Shown here piece after piece: positions 53,188 to 62,956 of a DNA stretch of 64,000 nt. A program made the translations under genes and the position numbers. The notes below the pieces were generated by a model, which worked only from the letters and a program-made list of their open reading frames with translations, did not search any database and was not told where the DNA came from. The stretch comes from CAVSRC01 sp963743015. Lineage in GTDB: Bacteria > Pseudomonadota > Alphaproteobacteria > Rhizobiales > Kaistiaceae. The stretch covers positions 186,001 through 250,000 of the forward strand of contig CAVUOD010000014.1 of the NCBI GenBank assembly GCA_963743015.1, in the 5' to 3' direction. Within the stretch, counting starts at the first letter, position 1. Each line of letters opens with the position of its first letter.

Positions 53188-53258
53188 GGCGCTCACAAGA
53201 GGCGCGCCGAGCGGCATGGGCGCGGCCTGCCGAATAGGGTCGCAGTGCAGCCGGTGAC

Positions 53259-54113
53259 GTGCGAAAAGCAGCGGCGTTCCGACTCACGACACAGACAGGG
53301 AAGAAGGCAGTGGGAGCGCGAGGCACCCAGACGGGATCGACTCCGGAACGGAAAACGCGGGTGCGCAAGCCGCGCGCGCGCAACGCGCCGCCGAAAATGG
53401 CCAGCCAGGCGCGCCTGCCGGAAAGCCCCAAGAATTCGCAGCTGGTCTATCGCGACCTGCTGCAGGCGATCATCTCGATGAAGCTGGTGCCGGGCACGCC
53501 CATCCTCGAAAGAGAGATAACCCAGCGCTACGGCATCAGCCGCACGCCGGTGCGCGAGGCGGTGCTCAGGCTGGCACGCGACCGTCTCGTCGACGTCATT
53601 CCGAAATCAGGCACCTTCGTCGCACGCATTCCGTTTTCCGACCTGCGCGAAGCGATCGTCGCGCGCCAGGCGCTGGAGGCAGTGACGGTGCGGGCCGCCA
53701 CCGAAAAAGCGAGCGAGAGCCAGATCATGGAGCTTCGCGCGATCGTCCAGCGCCAGCGCGAGACGGCCGAGGCCGGTCACGAGGAAGCCTTTCACCAGGC
53801 CGACGATGCCTTTCACGCCGCGATCGCGGCGGCGGGCCGCCTGCCCGGCATCTGGGACATGATCCGGCAGATCAGGATCCAGGTCGAACGCTATCGTCGC
53901 CTGACCCTGCCGCAGCCGGGGCGCATGATGATGGTGTTGGGCGAGCATGGCGACGTTCTCGACTCCATCGCGCGGCGGGACGCCGACAAAGCCGTGGCGT
54001 GCATGACGCTCCACCTCACCAAGCTCAAGCTCGACACCGCCGTCTTCCGCGATCTGTGGCCGGACTACTTCATCTACGACCCTGCCGTTGACGGCGACAT
54101 CCTCGATAGTTGA
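53259..54113 (+). CDS. GntR-family (FCD subgroup) transcriptional regulator
   Basis: The 284-residue frame has a basic disordered leader (about 1-50), a winged helix (YRDLLQAIISMKLVPGTPILEREITQRYGISRTPVREAVLRLARDRLV) and an FCD-type effector domain (LREAIVARQALEAVTVRAA, HQADDAFHAAIAAAGR, GEHGDVLDSIARRDADKAVACMTLHL). Starts at GTG 53310 (GGGAAGAAGG upstream) or ATG 53397 would trim the leader. The large palindrome upstream suggests autoregulation; it may also govern the SDR or TRAP neighbours. It converges with the SDR gene over 262 bp with no recognised gene. Confidence 0.92.
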   Translation: MRKAAAFRLTTQTGKKAVGARGTQTGSTPERKTRVRKPRARNAPPKMASQARLPESPKNSQLVYRDLLQAIISMKLVPGTPILEREITQRYGISRTPVREAVLRLARDRLVDVIPKSGTFVARIPFSDLREAIVARQALEAVTVRAATEKASESQIMELRAIVQRQRETAEAGHEEAFHQADDAFHAAIAAAGRLPGIWDMIRQIRIQVERYRRLTLPQPGRMMMVLGEHGDVLDSIARRDADKAVACMTLHLTKLKLDTAVFRDLWPDYFIYDPAVDGDILDS

Positions 54114-54375
54114 ACGATGGCCGTGCCGGCCCGGATACGGCGGCGCGCCCGGTATCGCATAGAACTCGCGCGCCATGTCTTCCGCCGCGACGCGGATACG
54201 GCGAAATCTCGACAAGCCCGTATTGCGGCTTGTTCGCGGTGCACCAGCCGGCGATCGCGTCGGCCGAGACGGCGTCCCCTTCCCCAAGAACCGACCGCCT
54301 CAGCCTGGCAGCTACGCCGCCAACGCCAAAGGGCCGGTGGAGCCGGCAATCGAGGCCGTCAACGACAGCCGTCCG

Positions 54376-55152
54376 TCAGCGAATCGTAAATCCGCCGTCG
54401 ATGACGAGGTTGGCGCCGTTGATCATCGCCGCGGCGTTGCTGGACAGGAACAGAGCCGCATAGGCGATCTCGCGCGGAAGGGCGAAGCGGCCGACCGGGA
54501 TTTCCGCACGCGCGCGCCGTCCCTTCTCGCCGCCCCAATGGATATCCGCCATTTCGGTCTGGACCACCGTCGGTGAAATCGCATTTATGGTGATGCCGCG
54601 GCCACCCCATTCGAGCGCCATGCAGCGCATCATGCCAAGAACGCCGGCCTTGGACGCGCTGTATGCCGAGTGTCCGTCGAGGCCGACAACGGCCGCCTGC
54701 GATGCCATCATCACGATGCGTCCGCCGCCGCTCTCCAGCATTCGCCGCCCAACCTCCCTGGCGACGAAATACTGGCCGCTGAGATTGACGTCGATGATCT
54801 GGTTCCAGTTGGCGGTCGTGCCCAGCTCGGCCGGCTCGGTGCTGCCGATGCCGGCATTGTTGATCAACACGTCGATGCGCCCGGTCTCGGCCACGATCGA
54901 CCCGATTGCTTGGGCGACCTGCCCGTCGTCGGAGATGTCGGCCACCACGGCCAGGGCGCTCGCGCCAAGCGTTTTCGCCACGTCCGCCACGCTGGGAGAC
55001 TTGTCGATCAACGCCAGGCGGGCGCCGCGTTCGGCGAACAGCTCGGCAATCGACCGCCCGATACCATTGGCTCCGCCGGTCACCAGCACCGTCTTGCCCG
55101 AGAAGTCGAAAACGCGATCGAACGCCAGATCTTCGTCACTGACCGGATTCAT
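54376..55152 (-). CDS. Short-chain dehydrogenase/reductase
   Basis: The 258-residue Rossmann protein has TGGANGIG (25-32), NNAG (98-101) and the catalytic set Ser151, Tyr164, Lys168 (MASQAAVVG, YSASK). It oxidises or reduces an alcohol/ketone with NAD(P)(H). It is the last gene of the polyol ABC operon (131 bp after the ATPase), so a polyol or ketose substrate is likely, in parallel with the medium-chain xylitol-dehydrogenase-like enzyme two genes upstream. Confidence 0.93.
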   Translation of the reverse strand: MNPVSDEDLAFDRVFDFSGKTVLVTGGANGIGRSIAELFAERGARLALIDKSPSVADVAKTLGASALAVVADISDDGQVAQAIGSIVAETGRIDVLINNAGIGSTEPAELGTTANWNQIIDVNLSGQYFVAREVGRRMLESGGGRIVMMASQAAVVGLDGHSAYSASKAGVLGMMRCMALEWGGRGITINAISPTVVQTEMADIHWGGEKGRRARAEIPVGRFALPREIAYAALFLSSNAAAMINGANLVIDGGFTIR

Positions 55153-55283
55153 GTCTCACCCTCTGTCTGCGTGTCGTCTCAGGGGCACGCGCTGCCGACT
55201 ATCCTTGTCGGCCGCAAGCGACCTCCGAGGTTCGGCTCGCCGCGCGGCCCGTTTCTCAATACCACGATCCAGCAGGTCGGACT

Positions 55284-56355
<1,072 letters not shown>

Positions 56356-56377
56356 TCCATCTCATTGCGACATTATC

Positions 56378-57422
56378 CTAGGCCGGCATCGCGATCTGCA
56401 TCTTCACGTCGCCGCTCGGCGCCGACGCGGCAACCTCGAAGGCGTGCACGCTCTCGTCGAATTCGAATGTCCGGGTGATCAGCGGCTTCACGTCGATCGC
56501 GCCCGAGGACAGCATCGCCACGCAACGCGGAAAGACGTGGGCGTAGCGGAAGATATTCTCGACATGCGCCTCGCGCACCATGGCGGCGCCGGCATCATAG
56601 GCGATCGGCTCGGACTGCCCGCCGATCAGCACGACGCGTCCGCCGGGGCAAAGCGCTTCGAAGATCGTGGCGGCGGCCTTGGGGCTGCCCGTCGCCTCGA
56701 AGACGAGTTCGACGCCCCAGCCATCGGTTTCCGCGAGGATCTGTTTCGCCGGGTTCTGCTTGGTCGCGTTGATCGGGGTGATCGGCCCGAGACGCGCCGC
56801 GATCTCGAGCTTGGCGTCGTCGAGGTCGGAGACATAGACGCGGGCGCAACCGGCAGCCAACGCCGCCAGCGCGGTCACCAGCCCGATCGGTCCGGCGCCC
56901 ATGACCAGCGCGATATCGCCCGGCTTGACCTGCGCCTTGGTCGCCGCGTGGACGCCCACCGCCAGGGGCTCCACCATCGCGCCTTCCGCAAAGGAAACAT
57001 TGTCGGGCAGCTTGAAGGTGAAGCCCTCCGGGTGGATCACCGTGGGGCGGAGGATGCCGTGGATCGGCGGCGTCGCCCAGAAGCGCACTGCCGGATCGAT
57101 GTTGTACATGCCAAGCCGCGTGGCACGGCTGTTGGGATCGGGAATGCCCGGCTCCATGCAGACGCGGTCGCCGACCTTGAGCGTGGTGACCTCGTCGCCG
57201 ACTCTCGATCACCGTGCCCGAACCCTCGTGGCCGAGGATCATCGGCGCCCTGACCACGAAGTGACCGATATTGCCGTGGACGTAATAGTGAACATCCGAG
57301 CCGCAGATGCCGACGGTGTGCAGCTTGATGCGCACGTCGCGCGGGCCGAGGCTCTCTTCGCGCTCGATCGGGAAATCCCTGAGGGTAAGGCTATTCTTCT
57401 CTTCCAGAACCAGTGATTTCAT
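56378..57422 (-). CDS. Xylitol/polyol dehydrogenase, zinc medium-chain family, frameshifted
   Basis: Two frames join into about 347 residues: MKSLVLEEKNSLTLRDFPIEREESLGP, GICGSDVHYYVHGNIGHFVVRAPMILGHEGSGTVIE. After one surplus base near 57203 it continues VGDEVTTLKVGDRVCMEPGIPDPNSRATRLGMYN, then PAVRFWATPPIHGILRP, VMGAGPIGLVTALAAL and VSDLDDAKLEIAA. It resembles xylitol, sorbitol or L-idonate dehydrogenases that convert polyols to ketoses with NAD+. It lies in the polyol ABC operon, 22 bp before the ATPase gene; the divergent xylulokinase would use D-xylulose if xylitol or D-arabitol is the substrate. Confidence 0.9.
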
Positions 57423-57445
57423 TTCCTTAACTCCGATACGCGCAT

Positions 57446-57715
57446 TCAGCCTTTTGCGATGATCACGACGGCAAGCGCGATGGCGATTGCATTCGATATC
57501 CAGATCGAAAGCCCCATGGGCTCGAGGAAACGCATCCAGAACAGCGACAGGGCGACCCAGATCACGACGCTGATGAAGAAGCGGTCGAACCAGTTGGTGA
57601 CGATCGGCAGGAAGCCGCCGCTGCCGGACTGCTGAGCGGCGAGCTGGGCGTCTTCATCGTAGGTCTCGATATCGATCGAGGGCTTCAGTGAGCTGTCGTC
57701 ATTTGACGAGGTCAT
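57446..57715 (-). CDS. Small two-helix membrane protein in the polyol ABC operon
   Basis: The 89-residue protein has a hydrophilic acidic N-terminus (about 1-30) and two transmembrane segments (about 47-64 and 70-88; FFISVVIWVALSLFWMRFL, ISNAIAIALAVVIIAKG). The DRFFISVV word recalls small DUF2160-type proteins found in glycerol/polyol ABC operons, but the match is weak. It starts 4 nt after the second permease stop, so it is translated with the transporter and may be an accessory membrane subunit. Confidence 0.7.
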   Translation of the reverse strand: MTSSNDDSSLKPSIDIETYDEDAQLAAQQSGSGGFLPIVTNWFDRFFISVVIWVALSLFWMRFLEPMGLSIWISNAIAIALAVVIIAKG

Positions 57716-57719
57716 GACG

Positions 57720-58556
57720 TCACCCCTTCACGGCGCCGAAGGTCAGGCCGGCAACGATGTGGCGCTGGACCAGCGAGAAGACGATCAGTGCCGGAATCAG
57801 GGTGATCACCGCGATCGCCGCCATGATTCCCCAGTTGGTGCCGGTCGTCGTCACATATTCCGAAAGACCGGTGGTGATCGTGCGTGCGTTGAAGCTGGTC
57901 AGCGTCGCGGCGAGCAGGAACTCGTTCCAGGCAAAGACCCAGGTGAGGATCAGGGTCACCGCGAGGCCCGGTCGCGCCAGCGGGAAGATGATCTCGCTGA
58001 TGACCTTCCAGGCGCTCGCACCATCGACGGTGGCGGCTTCGTCCAGTTCCGGCGGTATCGCGTCGACCGTGGGTCTCAGCGTCCATATCGCAAACGGCAG
58101 ATTGAAGGTGCAATAGACCAAGATCAGACCGATCTTGCTGTCGTAGAGCGAGAAGCTGCCGATCTTGTAGACCTGGGTGAGGAGCAGGAAGAAGGGCAGC
58201 AGGAAACTTGCCGGCGGCGCCATGCGGTTGGTGATGCTCCAGAAGAAGACGCTCTCCTTGCCGCCGAGGTCGAAGCGCGACAGCGCATAGACGGCCAGGA
58301 AGCCCAGCAACGTGCACAGCACCGCATTGCCCGACGCAATGATGAGCGAATTGGTCATGTAGCGGCGCAGCACGGGATCGTTGAGCACCTGCAGATAGTT
58401 CTTCCAGTAGACGCTCTTGAGGATCACGTCGGGAGTCGAGAACAGGTCCGACGGCATCTTCGCCGAGATGACGAACAGCCAATAGATCGGGAACAGCGTG
58501 ACGAAGCTGATCGCCAGCCACAGGACGACCTGGAGCAGCGGGCGCTCTCTGGGCAT
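57720..58556 (-). CDS. Polyol/sugar ABC transporter permease (MalG type, CUT1)
   Basis: With the ATG at 58556 the protein has 278 residues and six hydrophobic helices. The EAA loop reads ELDEAATVDGASAWKVISEIIFPLARPGL, the MalG-type coupling motif. The start overlaps the stop of the other permease by one base (TGATG). It forms half of the importer channel for the polyol substrate. Confidence 0.94.
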   Translation of the reverse strand: MPRERPLLQVVLWLAISFVTLFPIYWLFVISAKMPSDLFSTPDVILKSVYWKNYLQVLNDPVLRRYMTNSLIIASGNAVLCTLLGFLAVYALSRFDLGGKESVFFWSITNRMAPPASFLLPFFLLLTQVYKIGSFSLYDSKIGLILVYCTFNLPFAIWTLRPTVDAIPPELDEAATVDGASAWKVISEIIFPLARPGLAVTLILTWVFAWNEFLLAATLTSFNARTITTGLSEYVTTTGTNWGIMAAIAVITLIPALIVFSLVQRHIVAGLTFGAVKG

Positions 58557-59416
58557 CAGGCCCCTCCCTTTTTGTTGCGAGGTGCAACGAGACTGACAAA
58601 AAGCAGCCAACAGACCACGATGGTCAGGTAGAGAACGATGACCGATATCGTCGCACCGTAGCCATAGTCGGTCTTGGGGAAGACGACCCTCCAGATATGC
58701 AGGCCGACATAGCGCGTCGCCGCGCCCGGCCCGCCACCGGTTACCATCCACACCTCGTCGACGATGCGCAGCGCGTCCATCAGCCGGATGAAGACCGTGG
58801 CCAGCAGCGCCGGCCGGATCATCGGCAGGGTGACCTCCCAGAAGATTTGCCACTTGTTGGCGCCGTCAATCTGCGCCTGCTCGAAGGGTTCGGCGGGCAG
58901 TGACACCAGGGCGGCGATCAGCGTCAGCGTGACCAGCGGCGTCCAGTGCCAGATGTCCATGATAACCGTAATGATGAATGCCGCCGTGGCGTCCTGCCCG
59001 ATGTTCAGGTCGTAGCCGAGCCAGTGGCGCAACACATACGGAATGATGCCGATCGAGGGCGTCGTCATCAGCCGCCAGACCGAGCCGACGACGATCGGCG
59101 CCACGATGAGCGGCAGCGTGTGAATGGTGCGGAAAAAACCCTTGCCGGGAAAATCGCGCATGAAGGCTTGCGCAAGAAAGTAGCCGACGATCAGTTCGCT
59201 CAAGACGGCGAAGACCACGAACATGGTGGTGATGCCGACCGAGTGCAGAAATTCGGCGTCGAAGACCAGGCGCCGGAAATTGGCCGCGCCGTTGTAGATC
59301 ATGTGGGGGTCGGCGCCGAACGGGTTCCATTGATGGAACGAAACCCACACCACGTAGATGAACGGGAAGACGCCGAACAGACCCAGCAACACCAGCGTCG
59401 GGGAGAGCAAATCCAC
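58556..59416 (-). CDS. Polyol/sugar ABC transporter permease (MalF type, CUT1)
   Basis: The 286-residue protein from the GTG at 59416 has six hydrophobic helices and the EAA-type loop PFEQAQIDGANKWQIFWEVTLPMIRPAL. The GTG has no good ribosome binding site. An ATG at 59436 with AGGGAGG eight bases upstream begins MQSNRLG in another frame. Adding one G to the GGGG run at 59416-59419 would join it to VDLLSPTLVLLGLF. The true start is therefore probably 59436 with one base missing in this sequence. It pairs with the MalG-type permease. Confidence 0.9.
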   Translation of the reverse strand: MDLLSPTLVLLGLFGVFPFIYVVWVSFHQWNPFGADPHMIYNGAANFRRLVFDAEFLHSVGITTMFVVFAVLSELIVGYFLAQAFMRDFPGKGFFRTIHTLPLIVAPIVVGSVWRLMTTPSIGIIPYVLRHWLGYDLNIGQDATAAFIITVIMDIWHWTPLVTLTLIAALVSLPAEPFEQAQIDGANKWQIFWEVTLPMIRPALLATVFIRLMDALRIVDEVWMVTGGGPGAATRYVGLHIWRVVFPKTDYGYGATISVIVLYLTIVVCWLLFVSLVAPRNKKGGA

Positions 59417-59500
59417 CCCAGCCTGTTCGATTGCATCGGCTTAGCCTCCCTGGCGCCGCGCTTATTCTTTTCTATACGCGCCTCCGGGCGGAGGCCGGGA

Positions 59501-59536
59501 GATGCGGGCCGCCCTCCATGGACGGCGGCCCGCATC
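59501..59536 (-). terminator. Intercistronic hairpin after the polyol SBP gene
   Basis: GATGCGGGCCGCC (59501-59513) and GGCGGCCCGCATC (59524-59536) form a perfect 13-bp stem with a 10-base loop, 11 bp after the SBP stop on the minus strand. There is no T run. It probably stabilises the SBP message or limits read-through to the permease genes. Confidence 0.65.
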
Positions 59537-59547
59537 CAGGTCGTGAT

Positions 59548-60976
59548 TTACTTGCGATAGCCGAGGTTCGTCAGCTCTTCCTCAGCCTTCGCCGCCATTT
59601 GGTCCAGTCCCTCATCGGGAGGAATGTCGCCAGTCAGGATCTTGTAGAAGATCGGGGCCGTGGCTTCACGCACCTGTGCGTGGAACGGATAGGGCGGAGC
59701 GCCTGCAAACAGATGCCCGTCCTTCTTCATCATCGTGAAGTAGCCGTCCAGCTTCTTGTCCATCGCCACCACCTTGGGATCGTCGTAGGTGGCTTTGTTG
59801 GTGATGCGCGACCCGGCCACAGCCCAGTCGGCCTGCACCGAGTTCCTGCCCGATATATTCGAGGAACAGGAGCGAAGCGTCCTTGTTCTTGGAGGTCACC
59901 GGAAGACCAAAGGCGCCACCGTCATAGTAACCGATGTAGCCCTTGCCCGATTCGGCATCTTCCATCACGCCGGGAGAGACCGGCGGAAGCGCCACGCCGA
60001 GTTTGCCGACGATCTTGGACTTTTCAGGGTCCGAGCCGATCCAGGCTGCGTTCTCGCCGTAGACCAGTCCCTGGGCCGCACGGCCGGCTGCGAAGGTCGA
60101 CGCCACTTCACTCCACGTGCTCTGCGACGATTCCGGCGGAGCGATGTCGCGCAGGTGCAGCCACCACTTCAGCGCTGCCTTGGCCTTGTCGCTGTTCATC
60201 TGGCCGCCATGGGCAACCGAGGCGCCATAGTTATCTTCGGCGTTGATGCCCCATTTGTAGACGCCGAACGTCGGCGCAACCAACTCGAAGAACTCATACC
60301 AGGAGGCGGGGTGACCGGTGTGAGCCTGGGCAGTCGAGCCCCACAGCTCCATGTTGTGGTCCTTGCCCCACTTGGTGAAGAACTCGGCGATCTTGGTGTA
60401 TTCCTCGTGCGTCTTCGCCGGAGCCAGATCGTGGCCGTATTCCTTCTTGAAGGCGGCCTGAATCTCCGGGTCGTTGAACAGATCCTTCCGGTAGAGGTAG
60501 ATCTTGATGAAGGCCTCCATCGGCATGCCGAACAGATCGCCGTCTTCCTTGAAGTAGTCGGCGAAGGTCGTGAAGTTCGCCTCGTCGAAGGTCGGCGCCT
60601 TCAGCTTGGGATTGTCCTTCAGCGACTTCGTGATATCGACCAGGAAGTGGCGGGCCAGATAGGCGTAGACGATGTCCTGCTCGATGTAGACCATGTCATA
60701 GATGCCGGTGCCGGCTTCCATGTCCTTGATGGCCTTGTCGTACATCTGGTCCCAGGAGGTCGTCTCGATCTCGACCTTGATTCCGGTCTTCTCCTCGAAC
60801 TGCTTGGCCAGAACGTTCTTGATGTAGTTCGACGGCGGCGTGTTCTCGGTCACGCCGTGCAGGGTCAGCCCCTTGAATTGCGCACCGGCGTCCGACCAGA
60901 AATCGGCCCACGCGGTACCGCCTGCCATGAGCCCGGTCACCAAAGCGATCGCGCCCAAACTCGCTTTCAAACGCAT
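59548..60976 (-). CDS. Polyol/sugar ABC transporter substrate-binding protein, frameshifted
   Basis: The ATG at 60976 follows GGGAGGG at 7 bases. A signal peptide (MRLKASLGAIALVTGLMAGG, cleaved after TAWA) precedes an extracellular solute-binding family 1 fold of about 475 residues in total. The first frame ends its homology at SLLFLEYIGQE; after one surplus base near 59845 the protein resumes NSVQADWAVAGSRITNKATYDD and ends LDQMAAKAEEELTNLGYRK. It binds the polyol in the periplasm. It is the first gene of the minus-strand operon, controlled from the 116-bp region shared with the SorC gene. Confidence 0.9.
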
Positions 60977-61029
60977 CGTAATTCCCTCCCACATCGGTCC
61001 AGCGGCCGAAGCCGCGACAGATTCACTAA

Positions 61030-61039
61030 TACATATGTA
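61030..61039. promoter_or_regulatory. Palindrome in the divergent SBP/SorC control region
   Basis: TACATATGTA is a perfect 10-bp palindrome 54 bp upstream of the SBP start codon. A related but imperfect site (ATACA...TGTAT, 61082-61098) lies 50 bp away. Paired sites suit the tetrameric SorC regulator encoded next to them. Confidence 0.5.
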
Positions 61040-61048
61040 AAAAACTCA

Positions 61049-61067
61049 ATGCAAGTGTTTATTGCAT
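61049..61067. promoter_or_regulatory. Second inverted repeat in the SBP/SorC control region
   Basis: ATGCAA (61049-61054) and TTGCAT (61062-61067) are perfect inverted arms with a 7-base spacer, between the two TACA-type sites. It may be another operator or part of a promoter. Confidence 0.4.
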
Positions 61068-61092
61068 CTGTTCGTGCTGTGATACAAATGTT

Positions 61093-62136
61093 ATGTATGG
61101 CATCGTAATGGTTGCCGGCCTTGGCATTGTCGCGGCCGGCGGCAAGTGGGTGACGCCTGGAGATGCTGGGAATTGGCGCATGCCACACAATGGACAGGAC
61201 GACAGCGAAGCCTTTGTCACCGAGGTGTGCTGGCACTATTACGTCAACGGGAAGACCCAGGCCGAGGTCGCCCAAGTTCTTGGCGTGACGCGGCTGCGCG
61301 TGAACCAGGCGATGCAACGGGCGCGCGCGCTTGGCGTGGTCAAGGTCCAGATCGAATCGCCGTTCCTGTCGCGCATCGAATTGCAGGAAGAGCTGCGCGA
61401 CCGATTCGGCCTGGAGAAGGCCCTGGTCGCCCCCGCCGATCGCGAGAGCTACGACTACCACGTGCCGGTGGGCGCGGCGTTGGCCAGCTTCCTGGTCAGC
61501 CGGTTGAACACCCAATCGTGGAAATCCATCGGCGTGTCGTGGGGCATGACGCTGCAGAGCGCCATTCACAGGCTGCCGCAGCAGTCCCAACCGCAGATCG
61601 AAATCGTCTCCATGATCGGCGGCAACACCACCGGTGCGGCATTCAACTCATTCGGCATCGCCTCCGGCTTCGCTGAAAGATTCGGATCGAAATACTCGGT
61701 CATCGCCGCGCCGATCTACCTTTCCAAGGACGTCGACCGCCGGGCGTTCCTGTCGCAGGAGATCTTCGCAGAGCACTTCCGGAAATGCGAAAAGCTCGAC
61801 GCCGCGATTCTGGTTGCCGGCGACGTCTCGTCGCGCTCCTACCTGGTATCCACCGGACTGCCGGGGGAGGTGTCGGTGGAGGAACTGGCCGCCGCTGGCG
61901 CGGTCGGCGACATGTTAGGGCGGTTCCTCGACATTGACGGCAACGAAATATCGCATCCGTTGAGCGAACGGACGATCGGTGTGGAACTTGAAACGCTGCG
62001 CGCGATACCGGAGAAGATTCTGGCGGCGGCAGGCCGCCACAAGGTCGATATCATACGCGCTGCAATGAAGCGCGGATTCGTCAATACGCTGATCACCGAC
62101 GATGTGACGGCCGAACTCCTTCTCAACAAGACCTAG
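61093..62136 (+). CDS. SorC/DeoR-family sugar-binding transcriptional regulator
   Basis: The 347-residue frame has an N-terminal helix-turn-helix (HYYVNGKTQAEVAQVLGVTRLRVNQAMQRARALGVV) and the large SorC sugar-phosphate-binding domain (GVSWGMTLQSAIHRLP, IVSMIGGNTTGAAFNSF, IPEKILAAAGRHKVDIIRAAMKRGFVNTLITDDVTAE). ATG 61180 (MPHNGQDD) is probably the real start, because ATG 61093 lies inside a predicted operator and has no ribosome binding site. It likely controls both the ABC operon and its own operon in response to a polyol or its phosphate. Confidence 0.92.
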   Translation: MYGIVMVAGLGIVAAGGKWVTPGDAGNWRMPHNGQDDSEAFVTEVCWHYYVNGKTQAEVAQVLGVTRLRVNQAMQRARALGVVKVQIESPFLSRIELQEELRDRFGLEKALVAPADRESYDYHVPVGAALASFLVSRLNTQSWKSIGVSWGMTLQSAIHRLPQQSQPQIEIVSMIGGNTTGAAFNSFGIASGFAERFGSKYSVIAAPIYLSKDVDRRAFLSQEIFAEHFRKCEKLDAAILVAGDVSSRSYLVSTGLPGEVSVEELAAAGAVGDMLGRFLDIDGNEISHPLSERTIGVELETLRAIPEKILAAAGRHKVDIIRAAMKRGFVNTLITDDVTAELLLNKT

Positions 62137-62844
62137 ATGTCCAGGGAAAGCACAAAAGCTGTCATCTTCGATTTCGATGGCGTTCTGGTGAACAGCGAAA
62201 TCATCGCGCTCGCCGAGCTGCGCGACAGGCTTTCCGAAGAGTTCGGCATTCGGCACGACTGGGACGCATTGGTCGATACGTTTCTGGGCGCCACTTTCGA
62301 GGACATTCAGGCCTATGTCCAACGTGAGACCGGCAAGCAACCTGAACCGGCTTTCCGCGAAAGCTGGTATGCGCGCCTTTTTGACCACTATTCGCAGGGG
62401 CTGACGATCATCACCGGCGCGCTGGAGGTTCTCGACCGGCTCGACGAGCGTTGCATCAAATACTGCGTTGCCTCGGGCGGTTCCTATCGGCGGCTGAACT
62501 TCGCTCTGGATGTGACCGGTCTCAGGGATCGGTTCCTCGACCGTGCCTTCAGCGCGGATTCGGTTGCACGGGGAAAGCCGGAACCGGACCTGTTCCTGTT
62601 CGCGGCCGAACGGCTTTGCATGAGACCGCAGGACTGCCTTGTCGTCGAAGACGCGGTTGCGGGCGTTTCGGCAGCCACAAAGGGGGGAATCCGTTCGCTC
62701 GGATTTGTCGGCGGCGACCACCTGGCGGACCGGCGTGAATTGCACGGCAGCCAGATGCGCGCGGCCGGAGCGATGGCGGTCATCGTCGACCTCCGCGAGA
62801 TGTTGCCATTCATCGACGGATCGGCTGCTATAATCGGGACATGA
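62137..62844 (+). CDS. HAD-superfamily sugar-phosphatase-like hydrolase
   Basis: The 235-residue protein begins VIFDFDGVLVNSE (nucleophile Asp of DxDG), has the cap domain, VASGGSYRRLNFAL (motif II), GKPEPDLFLFAAERL (motif III Lys) and CLVVEDAVAGVSAATKGG (motif IV). It belongs to the beta-phosphoglucomutase/sugar-phosphatase branch. The gene starts directly after the SorC stop and precedes xylB, so it may dephosphorylate a polyol- or sugar-phosphate by-product. Similar HAD genes occur in sorbitol/mannitol clusters of alphaproteobacteria. Confidence 0.92.
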   Translation: MSRESTKAVIFDFDGVLVNSEIIALAELRDRLSEEFGIRHDWDALVDTFLGATFEDIQAYVQRETGKQPEPAFRESWYARLFDHYSQGLTIITGALEVLDRLDERCIKYCVASGGSYRRLNFALDVTGLRDRFLDRAFSADSVARGKPEPDLFLFAAERLCMRPQDCLVVEDAVAGVSAATKGGIRSLGFVGGDHLADRRELHGSQMRAAGAMAVIVDLREMLPFIDGSAAIIGT

Positions 62845-62956
62845 CGTCTCGCCGGGCCGTGTCAGAGCCAGAACATTGTGACCCGCCGGCAGCGCCCAGC
62901 GTGATGCCCTGTCGCCGGTTTTCGGGGCCCCGGGCGGCCGGTCGAGGACTGGGCCG

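Larger units (their letters stand above)
52933..53258 (+). other. Intergenic stretch with terminator and large palindrome
   Basis: No gene is present between the cupin stop and the GntR gene. It holds a terminator-like hairpin (52958-52983) and a 42-bp palindrome (53146-53187). Confidence 0.6.
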
